From Leisingera aquimarina DSM 24565 (GTDB taxonomy: Bacteria > Pseudomonadota > Alphaproteobacteria > Rhodobacterales > Rhodobacteraceae), in contig NZ_KI421504.1 of assembly GCF_000473165.1 (NCBI RefSeq), positions 3,014,094-3,078,093 of the forward strand: a stretch of DNA of 64,000 nt. Reading direction: 5' to 3'. A program made the translations under genes and the position numbers. The notes under the pieces are model-generated. The model saw nothing but the letters and a program-made list of their open reading frames with translations, did no database searches and had not been told where the DNA came from. This document shows, piece by piece, positions 51,517 to 61,128 of the stretch (position 1 is the first letter of the stretch; every line of letters begins with the position of its first letter).

Positions 51517-52665
51517 ATGAAGAGTTTCTGGAACAGGGGCCTGACCGGCTGGACCGGGCTTGCAGCAATTGCAGCGGTAGGCTTGGCCAGTGCAGATGCG
51601 GCGTTTGCACAGCAGGGTGCTGCGCCAAAGGTTTCGGTGTCGCAGGCAATGGTTAAGCCGATCAAGGACACCTCGACCTTCATCGGCCGCGGTGAAGCGA
51701 TCGACAAGGCCAACATCATGGCCCGGGTCAATGGCTACCTGGAAGAGGTGCTGGTCAAAGATGGCGCTGAGGTGGAAAAGGGCGACGTGCTGTTCCGCAT
51801 CGAACGCAGCGCTTATGAGGCCGTTCTGGAAAGCCGCCGTGCCGAACTGGCCCAGGCTGAGGCCAATTTGGAGCTCGCCTCGTTGGATCTGGCCCGCAAG
51901 CAGGAACTGTTCGAACGCGGTTCGGTGCCTGAGGCCGACCGCGATACCTCCCGCGCCAATGAACTGGTGGCAGAGGCTCAGGTCCGCGCCGCTGCGGCCG
52001 CCATCAAGCAGGCCGAACTGGACCTGAGCTATACCGAGATTCACGCACCCTTTTCCGGCCGGGTCGGGCGTGTCGAGGTCAGCATCGGGGATGTGGTCAA
52101 CCCCAGCGGTGCTGCCCTTGTCAATATCGTGCGCGAAGCACCTGTTTATGTTTCCTTTTCTTTGAATGAAAAGCAGTTCGTCGAAATTTTACAGGAGCTT
52201 CAGGCCGAGGGTATTGAGCGGTCCGATACCGATACCGCACCGGAAGTGTTTGTCGTCCTGCCCAATGGCGCCGAGCTGGAGGAAAAAGGACGGATCGCCT
52301 TTGCCGGCAACCGGGTTGATCCGGCCACCGGCGCCGTCACCGTGCGGGCGCAGTTTCAAAACGATCACCGGCTGATCCTGGACGGAGCTTTTCTGACCGT
52401 CGGCCTGCAGTCGCAGGAGGCGGTCGACCGGATCATCATCAGCCAGGCTGCGATCCAGCGTGATCAGCAGGGGCCGTTTGTGCTGGTGGTGGACGATCAG
52501 AACCAGGTGGCGCAGCGCTATATCGTCACTGGCGATGTGCAGGGCACCGGCATCATCGTGCTGGACGGGCTGACAAACGGGGAAACCGTCGTGGTCGAAG
52601 GCTTGCAAAAAATCCGCCCGGGTGTGGAAGTGGATCCGGTGCTGGCCGCCCAGGCAGGAGAATAA
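51517..52665 (+). CDS. RND efflux periplasmic adaptor (membrane fusion protein)
   Basis: 382 residues from the ATG that starts a good signal peptide (cleavage near AAFAQQ); an ATG at 51448 is upstream. HlyD/AcrA architecture is visible: barrel-sandwich half NIMARVNGYLEEVLVKDGAEVEKGDVLFRI, a coiled-coil hairpin (about 100-160, Glu/Ala-rich), then LDLSYTEIHAPFSGRVGRVEVSIGDVV. No lipobox Cys. It would link the pump to an outer-membrane channel. The RND gene starts 3 bp after its stop. Confidence 0.9.
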   Translation: MKSFWNRGLTGWTGLAAIAAVGLASADAAFAQQGAAPKVSVSQAMVKPIKDTSTFIGRGEAIDKANIMARVNGYLEEVLVKDGAEVEKGDVLFRIERSAYEAVLESRRAELAQAEANLELASLDLARKQELFERGSVPEADRDTSRANELVAEAQVRAAAAAIKQAELDLSYTEIHAPFSGRVGRVEVSIGDVVNPSGAALVNIVREAPVYVSFSLNEKQFVEILQELQAEGIERSDTDTAPEVFVVLPNGAELEEKGRIAFAGNRVDPATGAVTVRAQFQNDHRLILDGAFLTVGLQSQEAVDRIIISQAAIQRDQQGPFVLVVDDQNQVAQRYIVTGDVQGTGIIVLDGLTNGETVVVEGLQKIRPGVEVDPVLAAQAGE

Positions 52666-52668
52666 GCG

Positions 52669-55600
52669 ATGTTTTCCTCCATCTTCATCTCGCGGCCGAA
52701 GTTCGCGATAGTTATCTCCCTGGTGCTGACGGTCATGGGGGGGATCGGCTACTTTGCGCTGCCTGTGGCGCAGTTCCCCGAAATCACCCCGCCGGTTGTG
52801 AATGTCACCGCCAGCTATCCCGGCGCCAATGCTGAAACCGTGGAAAAAAGCGTGGCCGCGCCGATCGAGGCGCAGGTCAACGGGGTGGACGGAATGCTCT
52901 ATATGTCCTCCACGTCGGCTGACGACGGCAGTTACTCTCTCTCTGTGACCTTTGAAGTTGGCACCGATGCAGATATTGCGTCTGTCAACGTGCAGAACCG
53001 GGTGGCGCAAGCAACAGCGGCCCTTCCCGCCGAAGTGACGGCAAACGGTGTGGTGACTCAGAAAAGCTCCTCCAACATGCTGTTGGTTGCGGCCCTGACA
53101 TCACCCAACAGTTCCTATGACAACGTGTTTTTGTCAAACTATGCCGCCATCAACATCAAGGATGCCCTGGCCCGGGTCGAAGGCGTGGGCAAGGCAGACA
53201 TCCTGACCAATTTCGAATACGCCATGCGGGTCTGGCTGGATCCGAACAAGATGGCCGGCCTCGGGATTTCGCCCGGTGATGTGATCAACGCGGTGCGCGA
53301 GCAGAATATCGAGGTCTCCGCCGGGCAGGTGGGCGCGCCGCCGGTTCCGGGGGATCAGGTGTTTCAATACACTATCAAGTCCAAGGGCCGCCTGACCGAA
53401 GTCAGCGAATTTGAGGACATCGTCATCCGCACCGGTGACGGCGGCAGCACTGTCCGGCTCAGGGACATTTCCAAGGTTGAACTTGGGGCTTCCAACTACA
53501 GTTCTTCGGGCTATTTTGACGGCGTGCCGGCGACGATCCTGGCTGTCTACCAGTCTCCCGGTGCCAACGCGCTGGCAGTGTCCGAGGCTGTGCTGGCAGA
53601 GATGGACCGGCTGTCGGAGGATTTCCCGGACGATGTTGCCTATTCCGTGCCGTTCAACACCACGGATTTTGTCGAACAGTCGCTGAATGACGTGATTTCC
53701 ACCCTGATGATGACCTTTGCGCTGGTGATCTCGGTGGTGTTCATCTTCCTCGGCTCATTCCGGGCAACGATTATTCCCGCCGTGGCCATTCCGGTGTCCC
53801 TTATCGGGACATTTGCCTTCCTGCTGGTGCTTGGCATGTCGCTCAACACCATATCGCTGTTTGCACTGGTGCTGGCGATCGGCATCGTGGTGGATGACGC
53901 CATCGTGGTGGTGGAGAACGTCGAACGGATTATCGCAGAGGAGGGACTGCCCCCGGCTGAGGCCACCCGCAAGGCGATGGGGCAGATTACCGGTCCGGTG
54001 ATTGCCACAACCCTGGTGCTGCTGGCGGTGTTTGTGCCGGTTACCTTCATGCCAGGGATCACTGGCAAGCTGTACTCGCAGTTTGCGGTGACCATTTCGG
54101 TTGCGGTTGTGATCTCTTCGGTCAACGCGCTGACGCTGTCGCCGGCCCTTTGTGCCATTGTGCTCAAGGCGCGCTCCGGCCCGCCAAAAGGCTTGCTGGC
54201 ACTGTTTGAGAACATGATCGGCGGCGTCCGCAGCGGGTATCTGAGCATCGTCACCCGTCTGTTGCGCCTGCCGGTGATCGGGCTTGCCATCATTGCGGCG
54301 GTTGCCTTTGGCACCGGCAGTATTTTCACCTCCACCTCCAAGGGTTTCCTGCCAGCCGAAGACAACGGCTATCTGTTTGTGGATGTGCAGCTTCCAGATG
54401 CGGCAGCGCTGGGACGGACAGAGACAGTAACCGGCCGGATTGACGAGCAGATCCGGCAGATCCCTGGTGTCCAAGGCACGGTTCTGGTGAATGGTTTCAG
54501 CCTTCTGAACGGGGCGGGGGCCAATGGTGCCATGATCATCGCCTCCCTTCACCCCTGGGGTGAACGGCAAACCGAGGCACTGCATCCCAATGCCATCCTT
54601 GGCCAGATCTACGGCATTGCCAATGGGGAAGCCGCGGCCAGTATCGTCGCCTTCAACCCGCCGCCGATCTCTGGTCTGGGCATGTCCGCAGGTGTGGAAA
54701 TGGCAATCCAGCAGACGGCCGGCGGCACCCCGCAGGATCTGGCGCAATCGGTCGGCTCGCTGGTCTATTCTGCCAACCAGCGTCCGGAAATCGCCCAGTC
54801 CTATACGACCTTCCGGGCCAACGTGCCGCAAGTGTTTGTCGATCTGGACCGCGAGAAGGCCAAGACGCTGAATGTGCCGATTTCCGAGGTGTTCCAGACC
54901 ATGCAGGCGCATCTGGGCTCCTATTACGTCAACGACTTCAACCTGTTCGGCCGCGTTTACAAGGTGATGCTGCAGGCCGAGGGCACCTACCGCGACAAGA
55001 TTGAGGATATCGGCGGTCTGTATGTGCGGACCCAGTCTGGTGAAATGGTCCCGCTGTCGACCCTGATCGATGTGGAAAACGTGCTGGGACCGGTGCTGCT
55101 GAAGCGGCACAACATCTTCCGCTCGGCAACCGTTACTGCAGTTCCAGCTGCGGGTCTTTCAACCGGAGACGCCATCCGGGTGATGCAGGAGGAAGCCGCG
55201 ACGGCACTGCCGCCGGGCTATGCCTTTGAATGGACCGGCACGGCGCAGCAGCAGCTGGACTCGGCGGGGCTGGTCACTGTGATCCTGGCGATGGCGGTGC
55301 TGTTCGGCTATCTGTTCCTGGTCGCGCAATACGAAAGCTGGACCATGCCGGTGGCAATCCTGCTATCGGTAATCGTGGCCCTTTTCGGAGCGGTTGCGGC
55401 GGTGGCAATTGCCGGCAATGACATCAACCTCTACACGCAGATCGGGATGATCATGCTGATCGGCTTGGCGTCGAAAAACGCCATTCTGATTGTCGAGTTC
55501 GCGATGGAGCAGCGCGCCGCCGGCCTCTCTATCCGCGCCGCCGCGCAGGAGGCGGCCAAACAGCGTTTCCGTGCGGTGATGATGACCGCGCTGTCCTTTC

Positions 55601-55794
55601 TCTTGGGGGTGGTGCCATTGATGGTCGCGTCAGGAGCCGGCGCAGCCAGCCAGCGTGCCATCGGCATCGCCGTCTTTGGCGGCATGCTGGCAGCAACAGT
55701 GCTTGGCGTCATTGTTGTGCCGGTGCTGTATGCCATGATGCAAGGGATGCGGGAACGCATCAAACGTACGCCGGCAGCCCAGCCTGCAGAGTAA
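52669..55794 (+). CDS. RND-family multidrug efflux transporter (HAE1)
   Basis: 1041 residues, the usual length of AcrB/MexF-type pumps with 12 membrane helices and two large periplasmic loops. The proton-relay aspartates are in helix 4 ([16 protein letters not shown]), and helix 10-11 has the matching Lys in [14 protein letters not shown]. It exports hydrophobic or amphipathic compounds by proton motive force. There is no outer-membrane factor and no TetR/MarR regulator beside the pair, so it must share a TolC elsewhere. Closed by the hairpin at 55806. Confidence 0.94.
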   Translation: MFSSIFISRPKFAIVISLVLTVMGGIGYFALPVAQFPEITPPVVNVTASYPGANAETVEKSVAAPIEAQVNGVDGMLYMSSTSADDGSYSLSVTFEVGTDADIASVNVQNRVAQATAALPAEVTANGVVTQKSSSNMLLVAALTSPNSSYDNVFLSNYAAINIKDALARVEGVGKADILTNFEYAMRVWLDPNKMAGLGISPGDVINAVREQNIEVSAGQVGAPPVPGDQVFQYTIKSKGRLTEVSEFEDIVIRTGDGGSTVRLRDISKVELGASNYSSSGYFDGVPATILAVYQSPGANALAVSEAVLAEMDRLSEDFPDDVAYSVPFNTTDFVEQSLNDVISTLMMTFALVISVVFIFLGSFRATIIPAVAIPVSLIGTFAFLLVLGMSLNTISLFALVLAIGIVVDDAIVVVENVERIIAEEGLPPAEATRKAMGQITGPVIATTLVLLAVFVPVTFMPGITGKLYSQFAVTISVAVVISSVNALTLSPALCAIVLKARSGPPKGLLALFENMIGGVRSGYLSIVTRLLRLPVIGLAIIAAVAFGTGSIFTSTSKGFLPAEDNGYLFVDVQLPDAAALGRTETVTGRIDEQIRQIPGVQGTVLVNGFSLLNGAGANGAMIIASLHPWGERQTEALHPNAILGQIYGIANGEAAASIVAFNPPPISGLGMSAGVEMAIQQTAGGTPQDLAQSVGSLVYSANQRPEIAQSYTTFRANVPQVFVDLDREKAKTLNVPISEVFQTMQAHLGSYYVNDFNLFGRVYKVMLQAEGTYRDKIEDIGGLYVRTQSGEMVPLSTLIDVENVLGPVLLKRHNIFRSATVTAVPAAGLSTGDAIRVMQEEAATALPPGYAFEWTGTAQQQLDSAGLVTVILAMAVLFGYLFLVAQYESWTMPVAILLSVIVALFGAVAAVAIAGNDINLYTQIGMIMLIGLASKNAILIVEFAMEQRAAGLSIRAAAQEAAKQRFRAVMMTALSFLLGVVPLMVASGAGAASQRAIGIAVFGGMLAATVLGVIVVPVLYAMMQGMRERIKRTPAAQPAE

Positions 55795-55805
55795 AACAAC
55801 CAACT

Positions 55806-55832
55806 CCGCCAGGACAACTGGCGGGGTTTTCT
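55806..55832 (+). terminator. Terminator of the RND operon
   Basis: CCGCCAG-GACAA-CTGGCGG then GGTTTTCTC, 12 bp after the pump stop codon. Confidence 0.85.
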
Positions 55833-55882
55833 CTTCCGTCAGAACCGCAGGTCCGGCAGGGCTGGCGGCGATCAACCCGTCA

Positions 55883-56095
55883 TCAGGCGCAGCGGGCCCG
55901 CAGGCCGCGATCATGGGCCGCTGACAGGATCAGGTTCCATTTCCGCGGCGTACAACGGAACTCCGGCTCCACGTCGCAGGTCAAAGGCGCATTTGCCTCG
56001 CTGGGAATCTTTCTGGCCGCGGCGGAAACGCATCGTTCCAAAGCCCAGAAATCCGTCAAAGACGGGTTGTCAGTAATCACTTGGCTCAGCAGCAT
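55883..56095 (-). CDS. Small hypothetical protein
   Basis: 70 residues, not recognised. It has four Cys (in ERCVS, LTCDV, FRCTP and the terminal RCA), no signal peptide and no membrane segment. A GGGAG site lies about 10 bases before the ATG. It faces the RND operon. Support is only the ribosome-binding site and reading-frame length; it could be a chance ORF. Confidence 0.3.
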   Translation of the reverse strand: MLLSQVITDNPSLTDFWALERCVSAAARKIPSEANAPLTCDVEPEFRCTPRKWNLILSAAHDRGLRARCA

Positions 56096-56601
56096 TGCCG
56101 CAGGCTCCCCGTTGATGCTGTCCGCTTTGTTAGTTTTTAGTACCGCGGATCAATTTTTATGTGGTGCGTATTAGCGTCATCCGGATGATTTGTCACCAGG
56201 GTGTTTTTCAAACGATCGCAAACCTGCAAAAGACCGCCCGGAAGGGCTGCCATGGCTGTGCAGCGCTGATGCACGGCTGCCCTCAGTAAGAATCGCTGTG
56301 CGGTTCACTTTTCTTGCAAGAAAAAAAATTGTGTAGAGGTGGCGGAATACACCCGGGATCTGGCGGGGAAAATTATCTAACCTTCGTCAATTAAGAGAAA
56401 AATGCGGGTTTGCGGGGTGCGTCAATAGATAGCACCCTTGACTTGGCGGGGTGCCGGTGAAACCCTTCTGCACGTGCATAATAATCCGCACACGCCCGGT
56501 CTGGCGCGCCGAATTCTGTGGCCGTGCGGGTACCGTGAACACGGTTTCACTGCCCTTCGCGCCAGGCTGCAAATCATAAGACAAGTGGGAGAGACTTGAT
56601 C
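56096..56601. other. 500-bp upstream region of the TAXI-TRAP operon
   Basis: No supported gene. A perfect 16-bp palindrome TTTTCTTGCAAGAAAA (56309-56324), flanked by further A's, could be an operator for the TRAP operon or for the small minus-strand ORF. A GTGGGAGAG ribosome-binding site precedes the transporter ATG. Nothing else is clear. Confidence 0.45.
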
Positions 56602-57567
56602 ATGAAACACACCCAGCTGGCTATCGGTGCATTGGTGGCGGCGTCCTTTGCGGCACCCGCAGCATTTGCTCAGGAATACATCACCATCGGCACCGGCGGC
56701 GTGACCGGTGTTTATTACCCGACCGGCGGCGCCATCTGCCGTCTGGTGAACAAGGGCCGCAAGGAGCACGGCTTCAAATGCGCCGTCGAATCCACCGGCG
56801 GCTCGGTCTACAACATCAACACCATCCGCGAAGGCGAGCTGCAATTCGGCGTGGCGCAGTCCGATTGGCAGCACCATGCCTACAACGGTTCGTCCAAATT
56901 CGAAGACAAGGGGCCGTTTGAAGGCCTGCGCGCTGTGTTCTCAGTGCATCCGGAGCCGTTCACCGTGGTGGCCCGTGCCGATTCCGGCATTTCAACCTTT
57001 GACGATCTCAAAGGCAAGCGCGTGAACATCGGCAATCCGGGCTCCGGCCAACGCGGCACCATGGAAGTGCTGATGGAAGCCAAGGGCTGGGGCATGGAAG
57101 ATTTCGCCCTGGCAACAGAGCTGAAGGCGGCCGAGCAGTCCGCAGCACTGTGCGACAACCAGATCGACGCGATGATCTATACCGTAGGCCACCCGTCCGG
57201 CTCGATCCAGGAAGCAACCACCGCCTGTGACTCGGTGCTGGTGACAGTTGATGGCGAGGCCGTGGACAAGCTGGTTGGCGATAACGCCTTCTACCGCACC
57301 GCCACCATCCCTGGCGGAATGTACCGCGGTTCGGATGCGGACACCCAGACCTTTGGCGTTGGCGCAACCTTTGTAACCTCGACTGATGTGTCCGAGGAGG
57401 CAGTCTATGCGGTTGTCAGCTCGGTGTTCGAAAACTTTGATGCCTTCAAGAAGCTGCATCCGGCTTTTGCCCACCTGAAGGCGGAAGAGATGATTGCAGA
57501 CGGCCTGTCGGCACCGCTGCACGCCGGCGCGGCTAAGTACTACAAAGAAAAAGGCTGGATCGAATAA
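56602..57567 (+). CDS. TAXI-family TRAP transporter solute-binding protein
   Basis: 321 residues from the ATG (MKHTQLAIGALV); a TTG two codons earlier is less likely. The signal peptide ends near AAFAQE. The mature start YITIGTGGVTGVYYPTGGAICRLVN is the TAXI signature, and GKRVNIGNPGSGQRGTMEVL lies in the ligand cleft. Family ligands include glutamate, 2-oxoglutarate-like acids and others; not predictable here. Followed by a short hairpin and the fused permease gene. Confidence 0.94.
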   Translation: MKHTQLAIGALVAASFAAPAAFAQEYITIGTGGVTGVYYPTGGAICRLVNKGRKEHGFKCAVESTGGSVYNINTIREGELQFGVAQSDWQHHAYNGSSKFEDKGPFEGLRAVFSVHPEPFTVVARADSGISTFDDLKGKRVNIGNPGSGQRGTMEVLMEAKGWGMEDFALATELKAAEQSAALCDNQIDAMIYTVGHPSGSIQEATTACDSVLVTVDGEAVDKLVGDNAFYRTATIPGGMYRGSDADTQTFGVGATFVTSTDVSEEAVYAVVSSVFENFDAFKKLHPAFAHLKAEEMIADGLSAPLHAGAAKYYKEKGWIE

Positions 57568-57584
57568 TCCGCTGAAACTTTGAG

Positions 57585-57610
57585 AACGGGGCGCAGCAGC
57601 GCCCCGTTTC
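57585..57610 (+). terminator. Attenuating hairpin between TAXI binding protein and permease
   Basis: AACGGGGCGC-AGCA-GCGCCCCGTT then TCC. A strong stem with few U's, likely stabilising the binding-protein mRNA and lowering permease expression. Confidence 0.65.
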
Positions 57611-57677
57611 CTTCCCCGGCTGCGGGGAAAAATATCAGGCCGCGCCAGTTGGGCGCCGGCCCTTGGGGAGATTATCC

Positions 57678-60668
57678 ATGACATCCGATGCTCAGGGAAA
57701 TCGACCGCTCAGCGAAGAAGAACTTCAGGAACTGGTCGCGTCCTCCGACGCCGGCGCGCGCAACCCCGCGGGGGTTGCCGGCATGCTTCTGGCGGTGATT
57801 GCCGTCAGCTGGTCGCTGTTCCAGGTGATCCTAGCCTCGCCATTGGCGAACTACCTTCTTCCCGGCGCGGTCAGCAACAATTCCCGGCTTATACATCTGG
57901 CCTTTGCCTTGATGCTTGGCTTTATGGCCTACCCGGCGATGGGGCGCGAAAGCCGCAAGGTGATATCTTTCTGGCTGGGGCACCTTGGTGCAATAATCGG
58001 CATTGGCGCCTTTGCGCTTGCCATTCTCATCGCCGCGACGTCCGGCGCGATTGGTATGGCGGTTGCCATTCCTGTTGCTGCCGCAGTGGCCATTGCGCTG
58101 TCGTTGCCGACGTTTCTGAACGGGTCCGGGAAAGTCTCCCGGATTGAGAGGCTTGCTAGTGCCGGCGGTGTGTTCCTGGCGTCCGCAGTTCTTGTGTACA
58201 GCGCGCTGGCGGTGCTTGGGCAATACGTGCTCGGCGCTTGGTCCGGCGGTTTGCAGTTCTTCAGTCTTGCGGCAGGGGCAGCAGTGGCTGCAATGGCTGC
58301 CTTTGCCTGTCTGCGTGAGCGGCGCGAAACCGGCGCAGGTTACGTGCCTGTTCAGGATTGGGTACTTGCGGGGGCCGGCGTATATGTCGCGATCTATGGG
58401 TTCCTGAACTATCAGAAGATTGTCGACAGCGGCGGCCTTGCCGATGATGTCGACAAGTTCTTTGCGCTTGCCGGCCTTTTGATTCTGTTCGAGGCCGCCC
58501 GCCGGGCGCTAGGCCCGGCCATGGCGGTCATTGCAACCATTTTCTTGGCGTATGTCTTTTTCGGCTCTTCCGAATGGGTGCCGGAAGTCATTCGCTGGAA
58601 AGGCGCCAGCCTGAAAAAGGCGATGAGCCATATGTGGATCACCTCCGAGGGCGTGTTCGGCATTGCCTTGGGGGTTTCCACCAAATTTGTCTTCCTGTTC
58701 GTGCTGTTCGGTGCGCTGCTGGATAAGGCGGGGGCCGGCAACTACTTCATCAAGATGGCTTTTGGCGCGCTCGGCCACCTGCGCGGCGGCCCGGCTAAGG
58801 CGGCTGTTGTGGGTTCTGCCGCGACCGGCCTGATTTCCGGCTCCTCCATCGCCAACGTGGTCACCACCGGCACTTTCACCATTCCGCTGATGAAGCGGGT
58901 GGGCTTCACCTCTGAACAGGCTGGCTCGGTCGAGGTTGCGTCATCCGTGAACGGCCAGATCATGCCGCCGGTGATGGGCGCTGCGGCCTTCCTGATGGTG
59001 GAATACGTGGGTATCTCCTATGTCGAAGTGATCACCCATGCCTTCCTGCCCGCCGCGATTTCCTACATCGCGCTGGTCTACATTGTGCATCTGGAGGCTG
59101 TGAAGCGGAATATGCCGACGCTGGGCAACCGCGTTGTCTCCATGGGGCGCACGATTGGTGGCATGGCGCTGTTCTTTGCCGGTTTTGCAGCCCTCTGCTA
59201 TGGCGTGCAGTACCCGGTCAAATGGATCACCTCAGCCATGCCGGGTGCCTCCGGGCTGACCCTGTCGGCGCTGGTGTTCGCAGCTTATGTAGCCCTGTTG
59301 TGGCTGGCTTCCGGCGTCGATGACCTGGTGCCGGATGACCCCAACGCCAAAGAGGTCGAACTGCCGGTTGTGGGTGAGATCTATAAGGCAGGCCTGCACT
59401 ACCTGCTGCCGATCATCGTGCTGGTCTACTTCCTGATGATTGAGCAGAAGTCCCCGGGGCTGTCGGCCTTCTGGGCAACTGCACTGCTGTTTGTGATCCT
59501 GCTGACGCAAAAACCGCTCAAGACGATCTTCCGCGGTCAAAGCAATATGGCCAATTCCTTTATGGAGGGCGTCCAAGACCTGTGGAACGGGTTGATCGAT
59601 GGCGCGCGCAACATGATCGGCATCGCGCTGGCCACGGCCACAGCGGGTGTGATCGTGGGCACCGTGACGCTGACCGGTGTGGGGCAGGTGATGTCCGAAC
59701 TGGTGGAGTTTGTCTCGGGCGGCAATCTGATCCTGATGCTGGTGATGGTTGGTATTCTGTCGCTGGTTCTGGGCATGGGGCTGCCGACCACCGCCAACTA
59801 CATTGTGGTCAGCTCGCTGATGGCCGGTGTGGTGGTCGAACTCGGCGCGCAGTCAGGTCTGATTGTGCCGCTGATCGCGGTGCATCTGTTTGTGTTCTAC
59901 TTCGGGATCATGGCCGATGTGACGCCGCCTGTGGGGCTTGCCAGCTTCGCCGCGGCTGCTGTGTCTGGCGGCGATGCGATCCGCACGGGGTTCACCGCCT
60001 TCTTCTACAGCTTGCGGACCGTGGCGCTGCCGTTTGTGTTCATCTTCAACACCGATCTCTTGCTGATTGATGTGAACTGGATACAAGGCATCCTTGTCGC
60101 CATATCAGCGACCATAGCCATCCTGGTCTTCACAGCCGGAACCATGGGTTACTTCGTCAGCCGCAGCCGGATTTATGAAAGCGTCCTGCTGATCTTTGCA
60201 GCCTTTGCGCTGTTCCGGCCCGACTTCTTCATGGACCGGGTGATGCCGCCCTTTGAACAGGTGCCGCCGTCCCAGCTGGTTCAGGCCCTGGATGAGGCTG
60301 AAGCGGGGGCGGAGTTCAGGATCACGGTCGAAGGCCCTGATTTCGATACGTCCGAGATCAAGAGTACCACGATGATCCTGACCGCTGATGGCAGTGGCGG
60401 CCAGCAGGCGGTTGACGCCTATGGACTGCTGCTGCTGGAGGAAGATGGCGCGGTGAAGCTGGAGGAGCCGATGTTCGGCACCCCGGCGGCACCCAATCTG
60501 GAGAGTTTTGATTTCTACGCCGATGAACCAGTGCAGATTGCAACAATTCAAGCACCGGCCAGCCAGTTGCCCAAAGAGCTGATCTTTCTCCCGGCACTGC
60601 TGCTGGTGGCGCTGGTCGCATTGATGCAGCGCGGCCGTGCGCGTGAACAAAAAGGAGTCCCGGCATGA
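57678..60668 (+). CDS. TRAP transporter fused permease (4TM-12TM, TAXI type)
   Basis: 996 residues from the ATG behind GGGGAG; a Met five codons upstream is possible. The small DctQ-like and large DctM-like domains are fused in one polypeptide, as is usual for TAXI systems. Landmarks: GLISGSSIANVVTTGTFTIPLMKRVGF, SSVNGQIMPPVMGAAAFLMVEYVG and GMGLPTTANYIVVSSLMAGV. The C-terminal ~170 residues are a DUF3394 extension. It is an inner-membrane secondary transporter using the sodium or proton gradient. The stop overlaps the Usp ATG. Confidence 0.93.
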   Translation: MTSDAQGNRPLSEEELQELVASSDAGARNPAGVAGMLLAVIAVSWSLFQVILASPLANYLLPGAVSNNSRLIHLAFALMLGFMAYPAMGRESRKVISFWLGHLGAIIGIGAFALAILIAATSGAIGMAVAIPVAAAVAIALSLPTFLNGSGKVSRIERLASAGGVFLASAVLVYSALAVLGQYVLGAWSGGLQFFSLAAGAAVAAMAAFACLRERRETGAGYVPVQDWVLAGAGVYVAIYGFLNYQKIVDSGGLADDVDKFFALAGLLILFEAARRALGPAMAVIATIFLAYVFFGSSEWVPEVIRWKGASLKKAMSHMWITSEGVFGIALGVSTKFVFLFVLFGALLDKAGAGNYFIKMAFGALGHLRGGPAKAAVVGSAATGLISGSSIANVVTTGTFTIPLMKRVGFTSEQAGSVEVASSVNGQIMPPVMGAAAFLMVEYVGISYVEVITHAFLPAAISYIALVYIVHLEAVKRNMPTLGNRVVSMGRTIGGMALFFAGFAALCYGVQYPVKWITSAMPGASGLTLSALVFAAYVALLWLASGVDDLVPDDPNAKEVELPVVGEIYKAGLHYLLPIIVLVYFLMIEQKSPGLSAFWATALLFVILLTQKPLKTIFRGQSNMANSFMEGVQDLWNGLIDGARNMIGIALATATAGVIVGTVTLTGVGQVMSELVEFVSGGNLILMLVMVGILSLVLGMGLPTTANYIVVSSLMAGVVVELGAQSGLIVPLIAVHLFVFYFGIMADVTPPVGLASFAAAAVSGGDAIRTGFTAFFYSLRTVALPFVFIFNTDLLLIDVNWIQGILVAISATIAILVFTAGTMGYFVSRSRIYESVLLIFAAFALFRPDFFMDRVMPPFEQVPPSQLVQALDEAEAGAEFRITVEGPDFDTSEIKSTTMILTADGSGGQQAVDAYGLLLLEEDGAVKLEEPMFGTPAAPNLESFDFYADEPVQIATIQAPASQLPKELIFLPALLLVALVALMQRGRAREQKGVPA

Positions 60669-61096
60669 ACAAACCTGTTCTATGCGCCCTGGAACTGAGC
60701 GATCCAGCGTCCGACGAAAAAGTTCTGACCCAGGCCGCCCGGCTGGCGGATCTGGACGGTGCCCAGCTGGATGTCGTCAATGTGCTGCCGGATTTTGGTG
60801 AAAGCTGGGTTTCTGGCTTCTTTGAGGAACACCACCACCAAAAAGCGGTCAAGGACACCACCCAGCGGCTGCGCGATCTTTGTACCAAAGTGCTGGGAAA
60901 GGATGGCAACGCCAAGGTGCGCCATCTGGTGGCGACGGGCAAAGCCTATCAGGAGATCCTGAAGGTGGCCGAAACGGCGGGCAGCGGGCTGATTGTGATC
61001 GGCGCACATAAGCCAGACCTGAAGGACTATTTGCTCGGGCCCAATGCGGCCCGGGTGATCCGGCATTCGGACTGCTCAGTCTTTGTGGTTCGCTGA
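60665..61096 (+). CDS. Universal stress protein (UspA family)
   Basis: 143 residues. Typical Usp Rossmann-like fold: VLCALELSDPASDEKVL at the N-terminus, and the nucleotide-binding motif in VIGAHKPDLKDYLLGPNAARVIRHSDCSVFVV. Translationally coupled to the TRAP permease (ATGA). A Usp that binds ATP and the transporter is known next to the ectoine TRAP system TeaABC (TeaD), so it may regulate this transporter. That is inference. Confidence 0.92.
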   Translation: MNKPVLCALELSDPASDEKVLTQAARLADLDGAQLDVVNVLPDFGESWVSGFFEEHHHQKAVKDTTQRLRDLCTKVLGKDGNAKVRHLVATGKAYQEILKVAETAGSGLIVIGAHKPDLKDYLLGPNAARVIRHSDCSVFVVR

Positions 61097-61100
61097 AGAA

Positions 61101-61128
61101 ACTAAGGGCGCCTGCGGGCGCCCTTAGT
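61101..61128. terminator. Shared terminator of usp and attH-like genes
   Basis: Arms ACTAAGGGCGC / GCGCCCTTAGT, 11 bp perfect. The right arm overlaps the TAA of the attH-like gene. It serves both convergent genes. Confidence 0.75.

Noticed and set aside
53755-55110. 451-codon minus-strand ORF inside the RND pump gene
   Set aside because: Antisense shadow; the plus-strand AcrB-type protein is complete and conserved.
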